Source: Paenibacillus sp. YPG26 (GTDB lineage: Bacteria > Bacillota > Bacilli > Paenibacillales > Paenibacillaceae). Taken from it: a DNA stretch of 64,000 nt. Position 1 is the first letter of the stretch, and every line of letters starts with the position of its first letter. Shown one piece after another: positions 17,747-27,777 of this stretch. The notes beneath the pieces are model-generated. The model had not been told where the DNA came from and ran no database searches. It worked only from the letters and a program-made list of their open reading frames with translations. Where the stretch lies: the NCBI RefSeq assembly GCF_023704175.1, contig NZ_CP084530.1:3720001-3784000 (forward strand). Reading direction: 5' to 3'. The position numbers and the translations under genes were made by a program.

Positions 17747-19195
17747 CTACTTATTTGCCTTATGCACCTTCAGCTGCTTGCCCTTAATCGTGGTATTCTT
17801 CATGACCTGAAGCACGTGTGGTCCCTTGCCATTAAGAATCTCCACATAGCTTACATTATCCTGGATGGTAATGATGCCGATATCCTCCGCAGTTACACCT
17901 TCGATCCGGGCTAGAGTGCCCACGAAGTCCACGGCTCTAAGCTTCTTCTTTTTGCCGCCATTGAAGTAGAGCTTCATAATCTCCTTGTTGATCTCTTCAC
18001 TCTTCTCTTTCTTAAGGGCGGTCCGGGAATAGATCTTCTGTTCAAAAGCCTCCATCGCCCCGCTCACTTCCTCCTCGGAAGGAGCCTCCGTCCGCGGAAT
18101 TTCAAATCCGATATACTGCTCGATCTCGGCCAAATACTTGTCCTCTCGCGGGGTCATCAGCGTAATGGCCTGCCCGGTGCGTCCCGCCCGGCCTGTCCGG
18201 CCCGTCCGGTGGACATAGCTCTCCTTGTCCATGGGGATATCGTAGTTGATGACATGCGTGATGTTCTCAATATCGATCCCGCGCGCGGCTACATCTGTGG
18301 CAACCAGATAGCGGAATTGCCCCCGGCGGAACGCATTCATGACCTCGAACCGGTCCTCCTGCATCATGCCTCCATGAATCCGGTCACATGGATACTCCGC
18401 ATCGGCAAGCTGGCGGAATACCTGATTCACCAGCTCTTGAGTCCGGCAGAAGATCATACAGCTGTCCGGGTTCCTTGTAATCAGGAGGTTCTGGAGCACC
18501 TGCGGCTTGTCCGCTTCCGTGACCTCGATAAGAGAATGCTCAATCTGATTCGTTGTAATGCCGCCCGTCCCTTGAATTTCAATATAGTCCGGCTCATTCA
18601 TATATTTGCGGCTCAGATTGTCGACATCCTCTGGCAGCGTAGCTGACAGCAATACGGTGACCCGCTCCGCCGGCAGGGTCTGAATAATCGCTTCCACCTG
18701 ATCAATGAAGCCCATATTCAGCATTTCGTCCGCTTCGTCAATCACAAGATATCTTAGGCGTCCAAGCGGAAGAGACCCCCGCTCAATATGATCCAGCACG
18801 CGCCCTGGAGTGCCTACCACAACGTGATTCTTCTGCTTCAGCTCCAGCTTCTGTACCGCGTAGGGATGTCTCCCATATACAGCCGCCGCCTTCACCCGCT
18901 TGAAGCGGCCTATGTTCGTAATGTCTTCCTTGACCTGAACAGCAAGCTCACGGGTCGGGGTGAGGACGAGCGCCTGCGGCTTGTTCTCGTTCCAGTCCAC
19001 AAGCTCACACAGCGGGATAGCATATGCGGCAGTCTTGCCGCTTCCCGTCTGTGACTTCACCACAATATCCCTGTCTGCGAGCAGCAGGGGGATCACCTGA
19101 CTCTGCACATCGGTGGGACGGTCGTACCCCAGGCCCTCCAGGGCGCGGACAATCTCTTCACTTAAGCTGGCTTCTGCAAAATGTTCTATGTTCAT
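17747..19195 (-). CDS. dbpA: DEAD-box RNA helicase DbpA/YxiN
   Basis: 482-residue ATP-dependent RNA helicase acting on 23S rRNA during large-subunit assembly. Visible motifs in order: Q-motif region, SQTGSGKT (about 48-55), [22 protein letters not shown], and [11 protein letters not shown]. The C-terminal ~75 residues ([38 protein letters not shown]) form the RRM-like DbpA domain that recognises hairpin 92. Start ATG 19195, 7 bases after AGAGGT, is preferred to ATG 19216. Monocistronic. Confidence 0.95.
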   Translation of the reverse strand: MNIEHFAEASLSEEIVRALEGLGYDRPTDVQSQVIPLLLADRDIVVKSQTGSGKTAAYAIPLCELVDWNENKPQALVLTPTRELAVQVKEDITNIGRFKRVKAAAVYGRHPYAVQKLELKQKNHVVVGTPGRVLDHIERGSLPLGRLRYLVIDEADEMLNMGFIDQVEAIIQTLPAERVTVLLSATLPEDVDNLSRKYMNEPDYIEIQGTGGITTNQIEHSLIEVTEADKPQVLQNLLITRNPDSCMIFCRTQELVNQVFRQLADAEYPCDRIHGGMMQEDRFEVMNAFRRGQFRYLVATDVAARGIDIENITHVINYDIPMDKESYVHRTGRTGRAGRTGQAITLMTPREDKYLAEIEQYIGFEIPRTEAPSEEEVSGAMEAFEQKIYSRTALKKEKSEEINKEIMKLYFNGGKKKKLRAVDFVGTLARIEGVTAEDIGIITIQDNVSYVEILNGKGPHVLQVMKNTTIKGKQLKVHKANK

Positions 19196-19407
19196 CGCTG
19201 CAACCTCTTTTATCATCAGTTATGTTCGCTGGTAACCTAAGCTAAATGCCGCTCAGCAGCTATTAAGCTTATTCTAGCACAGTCCCGCGGGCTCCCGCCT
19301 ACCCGTAAGCTGCCGCTGCCGGTCTATACGCCATAGGGTCTTCTAAGTTTAGCAGAGCATATTTCATATCCTTGTACATATGGTAATTACAGAGGAGGAG
19401 ATGTCCT

Positions 19408-19773
19408 ATGACTATTCAGCTTAGTGTGACGTTGATCGCGGTGGCTTTTGCCGCTCTTGCTGCCTTCGGCATTCTGACCCTGCGCAAGACCATGACTTCT
19501 CTTGATGAGACGAACAAGACGCTCGGCGAGGTCCGAAATGCGGTTCACGGCTTGACGAGAGAAGCACAGACCCTGATTCATAATGCCAATCAAGTCACTA
19601 TGGATGTGAAGGGCAAGATGAAGGCGGTCGATCCGATTGTTGAATCCGCGCATGATGTGGGTGAAGTGCTGCATCATGTTACAAGCTCGGTTAAGCAGGC
19701 AACCTCGGCCACCCTACAGAAGGTGGATGAGCAGCGTGCTCACGGGCACAAGGTGAATGTGAAGGTGAAATGA
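19408..19773 (+). CDS. DUF948 (YtxG-like) membrane-anchored helical protein
   Basis: 121 residues: one N-terminal transmembrane helix (about 5-25), then a long amphipathic coiled coil with few breaks, as in DUF948 proteins and Bacillus YtxG, often called general-stress proteins. ATG 19408 follows GAGGAGGAG. Monocistronic with a bidirectional terminator downstream. Precise role unknown. Confidence 0.8.
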   Translation: MTIQLSVTLIAVAFAALAAFGILTLRKTMTSLDETNKTLGEVRNAVHGLTREAQTLIHNANQVTMDVKGKMKAVDPIVESAHDVGEVLHHVTSSVKQATSATLQKVDEQRAHGHKVNVKVK

Positions 19774-19822
19774 CACACCCTCACAGATGAAGACGACAAC
19801 AATTCATAGCTGATTCATCGCA

Positions 19823-19858
19823 CCAACAGGCTGCCCCATTGTCAGGGCAGCCTGTTGG
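19823..19858. terminator. Bidirectional terminator between DUF948 gene and ECF41 sigma gene
   Basis: Perfect 14-bp stem CCAACAGGCTGCCC / GGGCAGCCTGTTGG (19823-19836, 19845-19858) between convergent genes. Confidence 0.85.
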
Positions 19859-19880
19859 TATTTCCGTATCCGCTTAGCGT

Positions 19881-20870
19881 CTACTGGCCGTCACCGCAGT
19901 AAATATGGCCTAGTTTGTCCGGATTCAGCACTATGAATACCCGCTGGATCCGGTCCCCTTCAGGTGACAGCTGTGCGGTGATCACCGCTTTTACCGTGTG
20001 CTCCGCGTGGTAGATCAGACACAGCTCCCCATTCATCGTCACCTGACGTATATCCCAGATACGCAGCTTCTTGAAGGCCCGTTGTGATGAGAGTAGAGCC
20101 ACAACCCGCTCCCTGCTGATAATCGGATTGATTGCGGACCGCACCCGGCCGCCGCCATCCGTGATCAGGACCGCATCCTGCGTAAGCAGAGTTAACATCT
20201 CGCCTATATCATAATGCTGGATAGCAGCCGCGAATCTGTTCATAAGCGTAGCCCGGCTGCCGGGAGAGGTGGCAGGCGGTACCGGACAGGAAGCCTCCGG
20301 GCTAAGGTTCTGCTTAGCCCGGCTCAGGATTTTACGGCAAGCTGCCTCTGACTTCCCTACTGCTTCGGCAATCAGCTCATACTCATATTCGAACACTTCC
20401 CTGAGCAGGAAGACCGCCCGCTCGGCCGGCGTCAGCCTCTCGAGCATGACTAATAGCGCATAGGACAAGTTATCTGCACGTTCCGCCGCCTCATAGGGTC
20501 CATCAACCTGCACGCCATAGGTATCCGGCAGCGGTTCGGGCAGCCACTCACCGACATAGGTCTCCCGTCTCCGGGATGCGGACTGCATGAGATTAAGACA
20601 TCGGTTCGTAATGGATTTGGCGATATACGCCTTCACATCCCGAATGCCCGACAAGGGCCTTCCGTGCATCTCCGAGAACCAGTCCTGAACGATATCCTCC
20701 GCGTCCGTAATGGATCCCAGCATCCGGTAAGCCACTGTGAGGGCATATCGGCGATAAGTCCGGTACAGCTGTTCCAGATCAGGCGGACTCTCAACGAGCT
20801 CGGGAACTCTTCGGCCTTCATTGCCGCTCATATGCGCAAAATTAACCGCATCCGCACCCCTATTAGTCAT
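19881..20870 (-). CDS. ECF41-group RNA polymerase sigma factor with SnoaL-like C-terminal domain
   Basis: 329 residues. Sigma region 2 (LEQLYRTYRRYALTVAYRMLGSITDAEDIVQDWF, about 31-65), sigma region 4 (LERLTPAERAVFLLREVFEYEYELIAEAVGKSEAACRKILSRAK), then a fused NTF2/SnoaL-like domain carrying the ECF41 marks DGGGR (DGGGRVRSAINP) and NPDKL near the end. In ECF41 proteins the C-terminal domain replaces a separate anti-sigma factor. Start ATG 20870 follows GGGAGTG. It lies 139 bases downstream of the carboxymuconolactone-decarboxylase gene, the classical target of this group. The signal sensed is unknown. Confidence 0.93.
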   Translation of the reverse strand: MTNRGADAVNFAHMSGNEGRRVPELVESPPDLEQLYRTYRRYALTVAYRMLGSITDAEDIVQDWFSEMHGRPLSGIRDVKAYIAKSITNRCLNLMQSASRRRETYVGEWLPEPLPDTYGVQVDGPYEAAERADNLSYALLVMLERLTPAERAVFLLREVFEYEYELIAEAVGKSEAACRKILSRAKQNLSPEASCPVPPATSPGSRATLMNRFAAAIQHYDIGEMLTLLTQDAVLITDGGGRVRSAINPIISRERVVALLSSQRAFKKLRIWDIRQVTMNGELCLIYHAEHTVKAVITAQLSPEGDRIQRVFIVLNPDKLGHIYCGDGQ

Positions 20871-21009
20871 GTTCTCACTCCCATCAGGTATGGAATCCAG
20901 AAGGGAGCCTGTCAGGATTCCCTAATCTATCTGGTCCGTCTTCCTATACTATTCTTCCTGCTCCAATCTTCTGGCCAGCTTACTGCTCAGGCCCTTCCGT
21001 ATCCGCGAT

Positions 21010-21459
21010 TCAGTCAAAACATCCCGGGTACATCCCGGTGGAAATAGCTATCCGATTCCAGCTGCAGATCGCATTCACCGCCATCACCAGATCGATATAC
21101 TCCTTCTCGCTAAAGTGCTCCCGAACCCGCTCATAGACATCCTGCGGCACACCCGCTTCCGATATCCGGGTGACGTATTCTGTCAGCTCAAGCGCCGCCT
21201 TCTCTTTATCCGAATAGGTCGGCATCTCCTTCCATACACTCAGCATCAAGGCCCGTTCCACCGGCTCCCCAAGCTGTAGCAAATCTTTCACGTGGTAATC
21301 GATACAGTATGCGCAGCCGTTAATCTGAGAAGCGCGGATCTTGATCAGCTCATACAGGACCTTATCGACCCCGCTGCCACTCACCGCCTGCTCAAATGCC
21401 AGCATAGCCTCCAGCATGGATGAATTGACCTTCCGATAATTAAATCTTACACTCATCAT
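21010..21459 (-). CDS. Carboxymuconolactone decarboxylase/AhpD-family protein
   Basis: 149 residues of the AhpD-like fold. The CxxC redox pair is in GCAYCIDYH (about 48-56) and a conserved His follows three residues later; these mark peroxidase-like members. Start ATG 21459 (or 21456) follows AAGGAGG. It is preceded by an ECF41-type promoter and followed by the ECF41 sigma gene, so it is very likely that sigma factor's target. Possible role in detoxifying an organic oxidant; this is inference. Confidence 0.9.
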   Translation of the reverse strand: MMSVRFNYRKVNSSMLEAMLAFEQAVSGSGVDKVLYELIKIRASQINGCAYCIDYHVKDLLQLGEPVERALMLSVWKEMPTYSDKEKAALELTEYVTRISEAGVPQDVYERVREHFSEKEYIDLVMAVNAICSWNRIAISTGMYPGCFD

Positions 21460-21490
21460 TGTCGCCTCCTTAAGTTACCATCATTAAGAA

Positions 21491-21517
21491 GACAGAGTAC
21501 CCCTTAAGTTTGTGACA
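21491..21517 (-). promoter_or_regulatory. Predicted ECF41-dependent promoter
   Basis: Minus-strand TGTCACA (plus 21511-21517) and TGTC (plus 21491-21494) are 16 bases apart, about 32 bases before the decarboxylase start codon. The published ECF41 promoter is TGTCACA with CGTC at -10, so the -35 is perfect and the -10 differs at one base. Confidence 0.7.
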
Positions 21518-21543
21518 AGGATGAGAAAATAATTTCAGCCGGA

Positions 21544-22653
21544 TCATTCCGCTTCCCGCCACCAGGCGGTCCCAATATGCTCCTGCTGCCCTCCGACTCT
21601 GACCGTCTCTCCGATTCGGGGAGTGATAATCTTCACTTCCCGCCTGGCGGCTTCACTTCGTGCACGCTCCACCGGCTCCGTCCATGGATGCAGAGCCAGC
21701 GTGAAGGCTGCCCAGTGAATGGGCATCATCACAGCGCCGCGCACATCCAGATGAGCCTGCACCGTCTCTTCAGGCATCATATGAATGCTCGCCCAGCGCT
21801 GATCGTACTGTCCACATTCCATCAGGGTCAGATCGAAGGGTCCATACTCGGTGCCAATTTCGGCAAAATGAGGGCCATACCCGCTGTCCCCGCTATAAAA
21901 GATTCTGGCCTGCTGCCCATGGAGAACCCATGAGCACCAGAGTGTTGTATTACGGGTCAGGCTGCGGCCCGAGAAGTGACGGGCAGGTGTACACGCCAGC
22001 CTGATTCCTTCAAAATCAGTCTCCTCCCACCAGTCCAGTTCCTCAATTCTCTCGGGACTGATTCCCCACCGCTCCAGATGCGCGGACACGCCAAGCGGCA
22101 CGAAGAATCTGCGCACCTTATTCCTGAGCTTCAGTATGGTGGCATAATCCAGATGATCATAGTGATCATGAGACAGAATGACGGCATCCAGCTCCGGAAA
22201 ATCCTCAGCCTCACAAGGAAGCTTATTGCTGTACCGCTTACCGCCTGCAATAGACGTGGGTGACGGAGATCTTCCGAGCATAGGGTCAAGAAAGATCCGC
22301 TTCCCATCCAGCTCCAGGAGCAGCGCAGAATGTCCGAACCAGGTGACTCTGGGCTCGGAAGCCGGCTGGGCTGCGGGTGAGTACGATACGACATTCAGCG
22401 GGTGCCGCGGTCTTCGTCCGGGTCCCCCTGCGATCATATCGTACAGAATGGACAGGTTCGCGCTAAGACTGCTGCTCACCGAAGTCTCCAGTTGATTCAC
22501 GAATCTGCCCGCGGCCCGGTTCTTAGAGCGGTGGATATGCTCCCGTGATGATTGAGAGGGACGCCCCCCAAAGACCGGATGCAGCAGAATATACAGATAG
22601 ACCATCATCGTTAAGATTAATAACCCAGAGACCACGTAGATCCAAGCGGGCAT
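21544..22653 (-). CDS. Membrane-anchored metallo-beta-lactamase-fold hydrolase (NAPE-PLD/UlaG-like)
   Basis: 369 residues. N-terminal transmembrane anchor (IYVVSGLLILTMMVYLYILL, about 4-24), basic linker, then an MBL domain starting at RVTWFGHSALLLELDGKRIFLDPML. The metal motif is HDHYDHLD (about 163-170), with further ligands in CTPARHFSGRS, YSGDSGYG and MPIHWAAF. The WFGHS and HFSGR context is typical of the NAPE-phospholipase D/UlaG branch. ATG 22653 follows AAAGGAGT. Substrate not determinable. Confidence 0.88.
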   Translation of the reverse strand: MPAWIYVVSGLLILTMMVYLYILLHPVFGGRPSQSSREHIHRSKNRAAGRFVNQLETSVSSSLSANLSILYDMIAGGPGRRPRHPLNVVSYSPAAQPASEPRVTWFGHSALLLELDGKRIFLDPMLGRSPSPTSIAGGKRYSNKLPCEAEDFPELDAVILSHDHYDHLDYATILKLRNKVRRFFVPLGVSAHLERWGISPERIEELDWWEETDFEGIRLACTPARHFSGRSLTRNTTLWCSWVLHGQQARIFYSGDSGYGPHFAEIGTEYGPFDLTLMECGQYDQRWASIHMMPEETVQAHLDVRGAVMMPIHWAAFTLALHPWTEPVERARSEAARREVKIITPRIGETVRVGGQQEHIGTAWWREAE

Positions 22654-22846
22654 TCAAGATGACTCCTTTACTATAAAATTCCGAGTTGTTATATTCTGGA
22701 TAGGTGCCTGTGAATCAATCATAATACTATGCAGTACCAATGCCAAATGGGAAACGCCAAGATGGTGTCAAGACTCTACCCTTGAAATCACAAACAGCTC
22801 CATCTCGGCTAAATTTAGCTGATGAAGCTGTTCTAGAACTCTATGT

Positions 22847-23323
22847 TTAGGCCAAGCCTTTAATCTCAAGCAGTTCGTATTCGATTCTTCCCATTGGGGC
22901 TTCCACACTGATCTTGTCTCCAACGGATTTCCCCATGAGCGCAGCGCCCAGCGGGCTCTCGTAAGAGATTCTGTTCTCGGCAACATCCGCCTCTGCGGGG
23001 CCTACGATTCTATATTCGATCCGTTCGGCGAATTCCAAGTCATTGAGAATGACCACGGAGCCGACCTGAACGACGGAATTGTCGACATGGTCTACAATAC
23101 GTGCATTTTTCAGCATCTTCTCAATGGTAAGCACTCTCGTCTCCATAAAGGATTGATCATTCTTAGCCGAATGGTACTCACTGTTCTCCTTGAGGTCCCC
23201 GTAGCTAATTGCCGTCTTAAGGCGCTCTGCGAGCTCTCTGCGTTTGACTGTAGTCAGCTCTTCGAGTTCCCGTTCAAGCTGGGCATAGCCCTCGCGTGTC
23301 ATAATAACTTCGTCTTTAGACAT
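22847..23323 (-). CDS. greA: Transcription elongation factor GreA
   Basis: 158 residues, the standard GreA length. N-terminal coiled-coil hairpin (about 1-75) with the acidic tip SYGDLKENSEYH that enters the RNA polymerase secondary channel and stimulates transcript cleavage; C-terminal FKBP-like domain (SPLGAALMGKSVGDKISVEAP). The frame extends to 23347, but ATG 23323 has CAGGAGGT 6 bases upstream. Monocistronic. Confidence 0.97.
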   Translation of the reverse strand: MSKDEVIMTREGYAQLERELEELTTVKRRELAERLKTAISYGDLKENSEYHSAKNDQSFMETRVLTIEKMLKNARIVDHVDNSVVQVGSVVILNDLEFAERIEYRIVGPAEADVAENRISYESPLGAALMGKSVGDKISVEAPMGRIEYELLEIKGLA

Positions 23324-23582
23324 TTCGTACCTCCTGTATAGATTCAACTAATACTTTCTAAGACGCAGTCTGAGAAATGACATGCAGGCAGGCATAGACC
23401 TGCGTCTTATATATTAATCATTGTAACCGATTTACAAGCCCCCGTGATGGGTTAATCCGGACTTTGATGGATTTTTAATATAATTGGCAGATGTCACCTA
23501 GTCCTATTCACTGATCGCACGCAAAGACAGGAATTCATGGTTGCCCGGTGATAAGATCTTATCATAAAGGAGGTGATGCGGT

Positions 23583-24446
23583 ATGGATTGGTTGAACCGG
23601 ATGAATCATGCTATTGAAATGATGGAGAACAGGATGGAAGAGCCCTTCGATATCGGCGAGGCAGCCAAAGCGGCTTACTCCTCCCCCTTCCACTTTCAGC
23701 GCATGTTCCACATGCTGACCAGTATGACTGTTGCGGAATACATGCGCAAGCGCAGGTTAACATTAGCCGCACAAGAGCTCGCCAGTTCAGGCTCCAAAGT
23801 GCTCGATATCGCGCTGAGATTCGGCTATGAATCCCCAGAGTCCTTCTCCAAAGCATTCCGCAAGCTCCACGGTGTCTCCCCTTCCGAAGCGCGGAATCCG
23901 GGAGTTACCCTCAAGGCCTTTCCCCGCATCTCCTTCCATCTATCACTGAAGGGAGATCAAGGAATGGACTATCGTATTGTGGAACAAGAGGAATATGAGG
24001 TTGCGGGCAAGTTAATCCAGGTTACTACCCGGGACGGGGAGAACCACCGGGATATCCCTAAGTTCTGGGAGGTCTGTAACACGGATGGCACATCTGACAG
24101 GCTGTTCTCGATCGCGGAGGACAAGGCTCTGCGGGGGATCTGTCTCGATATGCAGCAGGAGCAGGAGTTATTCAATTACATGATTGGCGCCCGAGTAAGC
24201 CCGGGAACCCCGCTGGAGGAAGGATTCACCGTGCGGACCATCCCCGCTTCGACCTGGGCGGTGTTCACTTCGGTGGGACCGATGCCAGGGGCGATTGAAG
24301 ACGTATGGATTAGAGTCTTCCAGGACTGGTTCCCCTCCACAGGATATGAACACGCGGCAGGTCCCGAAATTGAACTCTACCCTATGGGCGACGTCTCCTC
24401 GGACAGCTACCAATGCGAGGTCTGGATTCCGGTGATCAAGAAATAA
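23583..24446 (+). CDS. AraC-family regulator with GyrI-like effector domain
   Basis: 287 residues. N-terminal AraC/XylS double helix-turn-helix (about 5-105; FDIGEAAKAAYSSPFHFQRMFHMLTSMTVAEYMRKRRL and VLDIALRFGYESPESFSKAFRKLHGVSPSEAR), then a C-terminal GyrI-like/BmrR-type multidrug-binding domain (about 125-287). This Rob/SoxS-like layout usually regulates efflux or stress genes in response to small hydrophobic ligands. ATG 23583 follows AAAGGAGGTGA. No obvious target is adjacent. Confidence 0.92.
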   Translation: MDWLNRMNHAIEMMENRMEEPFDIGEAAKAAYSSPFHFQRMFHMLTSMTVAEYMRKRRLTLAAQELASSGSKVLDIALRFGYESPESFSKAFRKLHGVSPSEARNPGVTLKAFPRISFHLSLKGDQGMDYRIVEQEEYEVAGKLIQVTTRDGENHRDIPKFWEVCNTDGTSDRLFSIAEDKALRGICLDMQQEQELFNYMIGARVSPGTPLEEGFTVRTIPASTWAVFTSVGPMPGAIEDVWIRVFQDWFPSTGYEHAAGPEIELYPMGDVSSDSYQCEVWIPVIKK

Positions 24447-24564
24447 TAGCAAGTCTGACGATGGGGCAGCTTCGGCATTATTGCCGGAAATGAGTCTCTT
24501 CGCCTGGAGCCGCAGTCTCTTCTTCATCGTTAAATCCGAGTCCCCCGTTCCTGACAAAATAACA

Positions 24565-24605
24565 AGAAGGCCTCCCGTGCCACACCGTGGACAAAGAGGC
24601 CTTCT
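24565..24605. terminator. Bidirectional terminator between AraC gene and MCP gene
   Basis: AGAAGGCCTC (24565-24574) pairs perfectly with GAGGCCTTCT (24596-24605), with a secondary CCGTG/CACGG-like pairing inside the loop. The genes converge. Confidence 0.8.
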
Positions 24606-24652
24606 GTATTACGCAGGAACAGAGCTCCCCTGCTTGGGATAGATGATGGTTC

Positions 24653-26341
24653 CTACACTTTAAACTGGCTAACCAAAGTCTGAAGCTCCTGGGACATGTT
24701 GCTTAGAGCTTCCGCCGAAGAAGCGACCTCTTCCATGGAAGCATTCTGCTCCTCCGCGGATGCGGCAACATTCTGGGTATTCGCAGAAGACTGCTCCGCA
24801 ATCAGGGCGATATTCTCAATCATCTCGACCATCACGCGGGCACTTGCATTCACCTGCTCAACAACTGCGGATACGTCACGTGTCTCGGAGGACACTTGCC
24901 CGATCGAATTCAGGATATCCGTGAATACCTCGCCAGTCCGGTCAACCTGCTTAATGCCTTCCTGGAATGTTTCCGTCCCCTCATTCATGGACAACACAGC
25001 CTTCTCCGCCTCGCTCTGCACCTCCATGATAAGATCGCGCACCTGTGTCGCGGCTCCTTCCGTCTGCTCTGCGAGCTTGCGGACTTCACCGGCAACCACC
25101 GCGAATCCCCTGCCCTGCTCTCCCGCGCGTGCCGCTTCAATTGAAGCATTGAGAGCCAGCAGATTCGTCTGACCGGCAATTTGCGTAATGAGTTGAACAA
25201 TTTGGCCGATCTCGGTCGATTTCTCACCCAGTGTGTTGACCACCTCGGCCGAAGTCTTGATCGATTGCTGAACCCGTCGCATTTGGCTGATGGTCTCGCT
25301 AACTACCGCATTCCCCTGCCCTGCCTTCTCATTGGCAAGATCGGTCAGTCCGGTGACTGCGCGAATAGAGGCCTCTGCCTGATCCATACCTTTGGAGATC
25401 TCACCTACAGCCTGTGTGGCTTCATAGGCGCTGCTTACCTGCTTCTCTGCCCCCGTAGCGGCTTCCTGCATCGAGATTGTAATCTGTTCGGTAGCCCGGC
25501 CGGTCTGTTCCGCATTCGCGGAGAGCTCCTCCGCCGTTGCCGCCACTTGCTCGGTATTGAATCCCACCTGGGAGATTACATTCCTCAGATTCGATTTCAT
25601 CTGATTGAAGGACCGGGCCAGGTCGCCGATCTCATCACGGCTCTTCACAGCAATATCCTCCTGGTTCAGATATCCTTCGGCAATTTTCTCAGCGCCCTCC
25701 GCCAAAGCCTTGACTGATCTGGAGATTAACCTGGAGATAATAATTCCGATAATGACAGCTAACAGGATTGAGATCAGGCAGGCAATAATCAGCGTGGTCT
25801 TAATCGAGGATACCATTGCCGTAGTGTCCTTGCTTCCTTGGGTCATCATTTGCTGCTGGGCCTTGGCAACCTGGTCAGCTAATCCACGCAGCTCTCTGGC
25901 AACAGGAATTGCTTTCTCGATTGCAGTCTGCTGAGCCTGGGCAACCTGACCCGTTCTCATGAGAGCAGCTGACTCATCCGCATTCTTCTTGAATTGTTCA
26001 TTCAGGGCATCCATGCGCTTTAGCATATCTTTATGGGCAGCAATCTGTGTAAGGCTGTCCGTTGATTTAATATAAGCCTTAAGCTCTTCATAGGCTGAAG
26101 TCATACCATCCGCGGCGCCTTCCTCCTTCAGCAGCAGAGCTCTTAAATTACTGATCTCGCGTGATGCGGCATTCTGAATATCCTTGGTACTTGATACGAT
26201 CGCAGCCCGCCGGTCAACCAGATCCGAATACGTGTTATCTACCCTTTGCAGCTGTGTATAAGAAAGAAAACTTATAATCACAAGCAGTACAGCAATACCT
26301 AAAAACCCAGCTATCAATTTCATTCCAATCGTAAATTTCAT
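24653..26341 (-). CDS. Methyl-accepting chemotaxis protein (4HB sensor, HAMP, signalling domain)
   Basis: 562 residues. TM1 (about 6-28), periplasmic-side four-helix bundle sensor of the 4HB_MCP type (about 30-180), TM2 (about 181-205), HAMP (about 206-260) and a long cytoplasmic coiled-coil hairpin. The signalling tip [37 protein letters not shown] is intact, so it should couple to CheW/CheA. Ligand unknown. The frame extends to 26359; ATG 26341 follows GGGAGGGC. A SigD-like -10 element is upstream (26583-26590). Confidence 0.93.
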   Translation of the reverse strand: MKFTIGMKLIAGFLGIAVLLVIISFLSYTQLQRVDNTYSDLVDRRAAIVSSTKDIQNAASREISNLRALLLKEEGAADGMTSAYEELKAYIKSTDSLTQIAAHKDMLKRMDALNEQFKKNADESAALMRTGQVAQAQQTAIEKAIPVARELRGLADQVAKAQQQMMTQGSKDTTAMVSSIKTTLIIACLISILLAVIIGIIISRLISRSVKALAEGAEKIAEGYLNQEDIAVKSRDEIGDLARSFNQMKSNLRNVISQVGFNTEQVAATAEELSANAEQTGRATEQITISMQEAATGAEKQVSSAYEATQAVGEISKGMDQAEASIRAVTGLTDLANEKAGQGNAVVSETISQMRRVQQSIKTSAEVVNTLGEKSTEIGQIVQLITQIAGQTNLLALNASIEAARAGEQGRGFAVVAGEVRKLAEQTEGAATQVRDLIMEVQSEAEKAVLSMNEGTETFQEGIKQVDRTGEVFTDILNSIGQVSSETRDVSAVVEQVNASARVMVEMIENIALIAEQSSANTQNVAASAEEQNASMEEVASSAEALSNMSQELQTLVSQFKV

Positions 26342-26683
26342 ATCTTGTTGCCCTCCCAAGTGATGTTAGCTTTATAGTAATGAAACTGGAAAGAAAAAAC
26401 AATGACAAAAACCCACCTTTTCTAAAAAGGTTAAACCGCACGAAGTGTCTCACTCATGTAAATAAGCCACTTTGCTCATAAATGCCTCTCCCTTAACTTA
26501 CAAAATAATAGAGATAACTTTTAATTCTAAATTTCTTCAACTCCTGCCCCTTATTTCCCAACAAAAATACACCCCTTAGAATTTATCGGCTAAACCATGC
26601 GATTTTTCCAATGTTTATTCAAAGGGGTGTACATCAAGCTGGCCTAATTACGAGCAATAAGCTTGTTCTCAGGTGTATGATGG
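26342..26683. other. Gene-free interval between MCP gene and uppP
   Basis: A/T-rich, no credible open frame. It holds a minus-strand GCCGATAA (plus 26583-26590), matching the motility sigma factor -10, with only a weak -35 (GGAA) 15 bases upstream. A 10-bp inverted repeat, TACACCCCTT at 26568-26577 and AAGGGGTGTA at 26622-26631, flanks it. The latter could instead be the uppP terminator with a long loop. Confidence 0.45.
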
Positions 26684-27511
26684 TTACAGAAATACGAAAT
26701 ATATAAGTGCCGCTAGCACAATACGATATAGCGCAAAAGGAACCAGCTTAATCCGGTTAATCAGCTTCAGGAAGAACCGGATGGAGATCAGCGCGAAGAC
26801 AAAAGCACTGATGAAGCCTACGATAAAAAAGGGAATGACGTCAGCCGTGATCGACTCCCAGTTCTTAAGCAAGGAGAAGAAGCTCACGCCAGCCATGATG
26901 GGAACCGCCATAATGAAGGTGAAGTCGGCCGCAGTCCGGTGCTTCATTCCCAGCAGGACACCTCCGGAGATTGTGGAGCCGGACCGTGAGAATCCGGGCC
27001 ACATGGACAAGCACTGAATCAGACCCACGATGAACGCCTGCTTGTATGTAATTTGATCTAAGGACACGGTCTTCGGCTCACGAGGTCCGAACCGGTCAGC
27101 CACAATCATCAGAATCGCTCCAAGCACGAGCCCGATAACCACTGTCTCGGTGGAGAATAAATAGGTATCGATCAGATCATCCAATAGCAAATACAGCACT
27201 CCGGCAGGGATCAAGGCCACAATAACTTGTCCAAGATTCAGGCGCGGCCCGCTGGTTGACTGTCCCGGAATTTTCTTCAGCCCCAGCAGATTCAGGAACC
27301 GTTCCCGCATAAGCACGACAACCGCAAGGATGGAGCCAAGCTGAATGACAATCTTGAACGTTATGGCTGCCTCGGGCGAGAACATCTTCTTCGTCTGGAA
27401 CAGGAAATCATCCACAATAATCATATGACCTGTAGAGGATACAGGTGCAAATTCAGTTACACCCTCAACTAACCCCAGAATCAAGGCCACAAATGCTTCC
27501 CACAAATTCAA
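26684..27511 (-). CDS. uppP: Undecaprenyl-diphosphatase UppP (BacA family)
   Basis: 275-residue polytopic membrane enzyme that dephosphorylates undecaprenyl pyrophosphate so the lipid carrier can be reused for cell-wall synthesis; overexpression gives bacitracin resistance in known cases. Both signature motifs are present: EGVTEFAPVSSTGH (about 16-29) and PGFSRSGSTISGG (about 172-184). About eight TM helices. Start codon is TTG at 27511, after AGGAGTG. Monocistronic. Confidence 0.95.
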   Translation of the reverse strand: MNLWEAFVALILGLVEGVTEFAPVSSTGHMIIVDDFLFQTKKMFSPEAAITFKIVIQLGSILAVVVLMRERFLNLLGLKKIPGQSTSGPRLNLGQVIVALIPAGVLYLLLDDLIDTYLFSTETVVIGLVLGAILMIVADRFGPREPKTVSLDQITYKQAFIVGLIQCLSMWPGFSRSGSTISGGVLLGMKHRTAADFTFIMAVPIMAGVSFFSLLKNWESITADVIPFFIVGFISAFVFALISIRFFLKLINRIKLVPFALYRIVLAALIYFVFL

Positions 27512-27777
27512 GCTATTTCACACTCCTAATTATAGATAATGACAGTGTACAACTTCGGAAGGGCAGCTTTCAAATTTATATTGCGCAGAGTTACACGAAA
27601 GAGCACCTTGTTCCTCACCAATCATGCAGTCTATAGTTCAATATCTGTCCTAAAACACCCGGTTGATAGAGCAGAACAGTGAACAACTTGCCTCAGACCC
27701 AGGCATCAGCCCAGCCCAAACCCGGTCCTTCCGCATACATTGCATTAGCCTACAATTTAGAAGGAGTGAATGAAATT

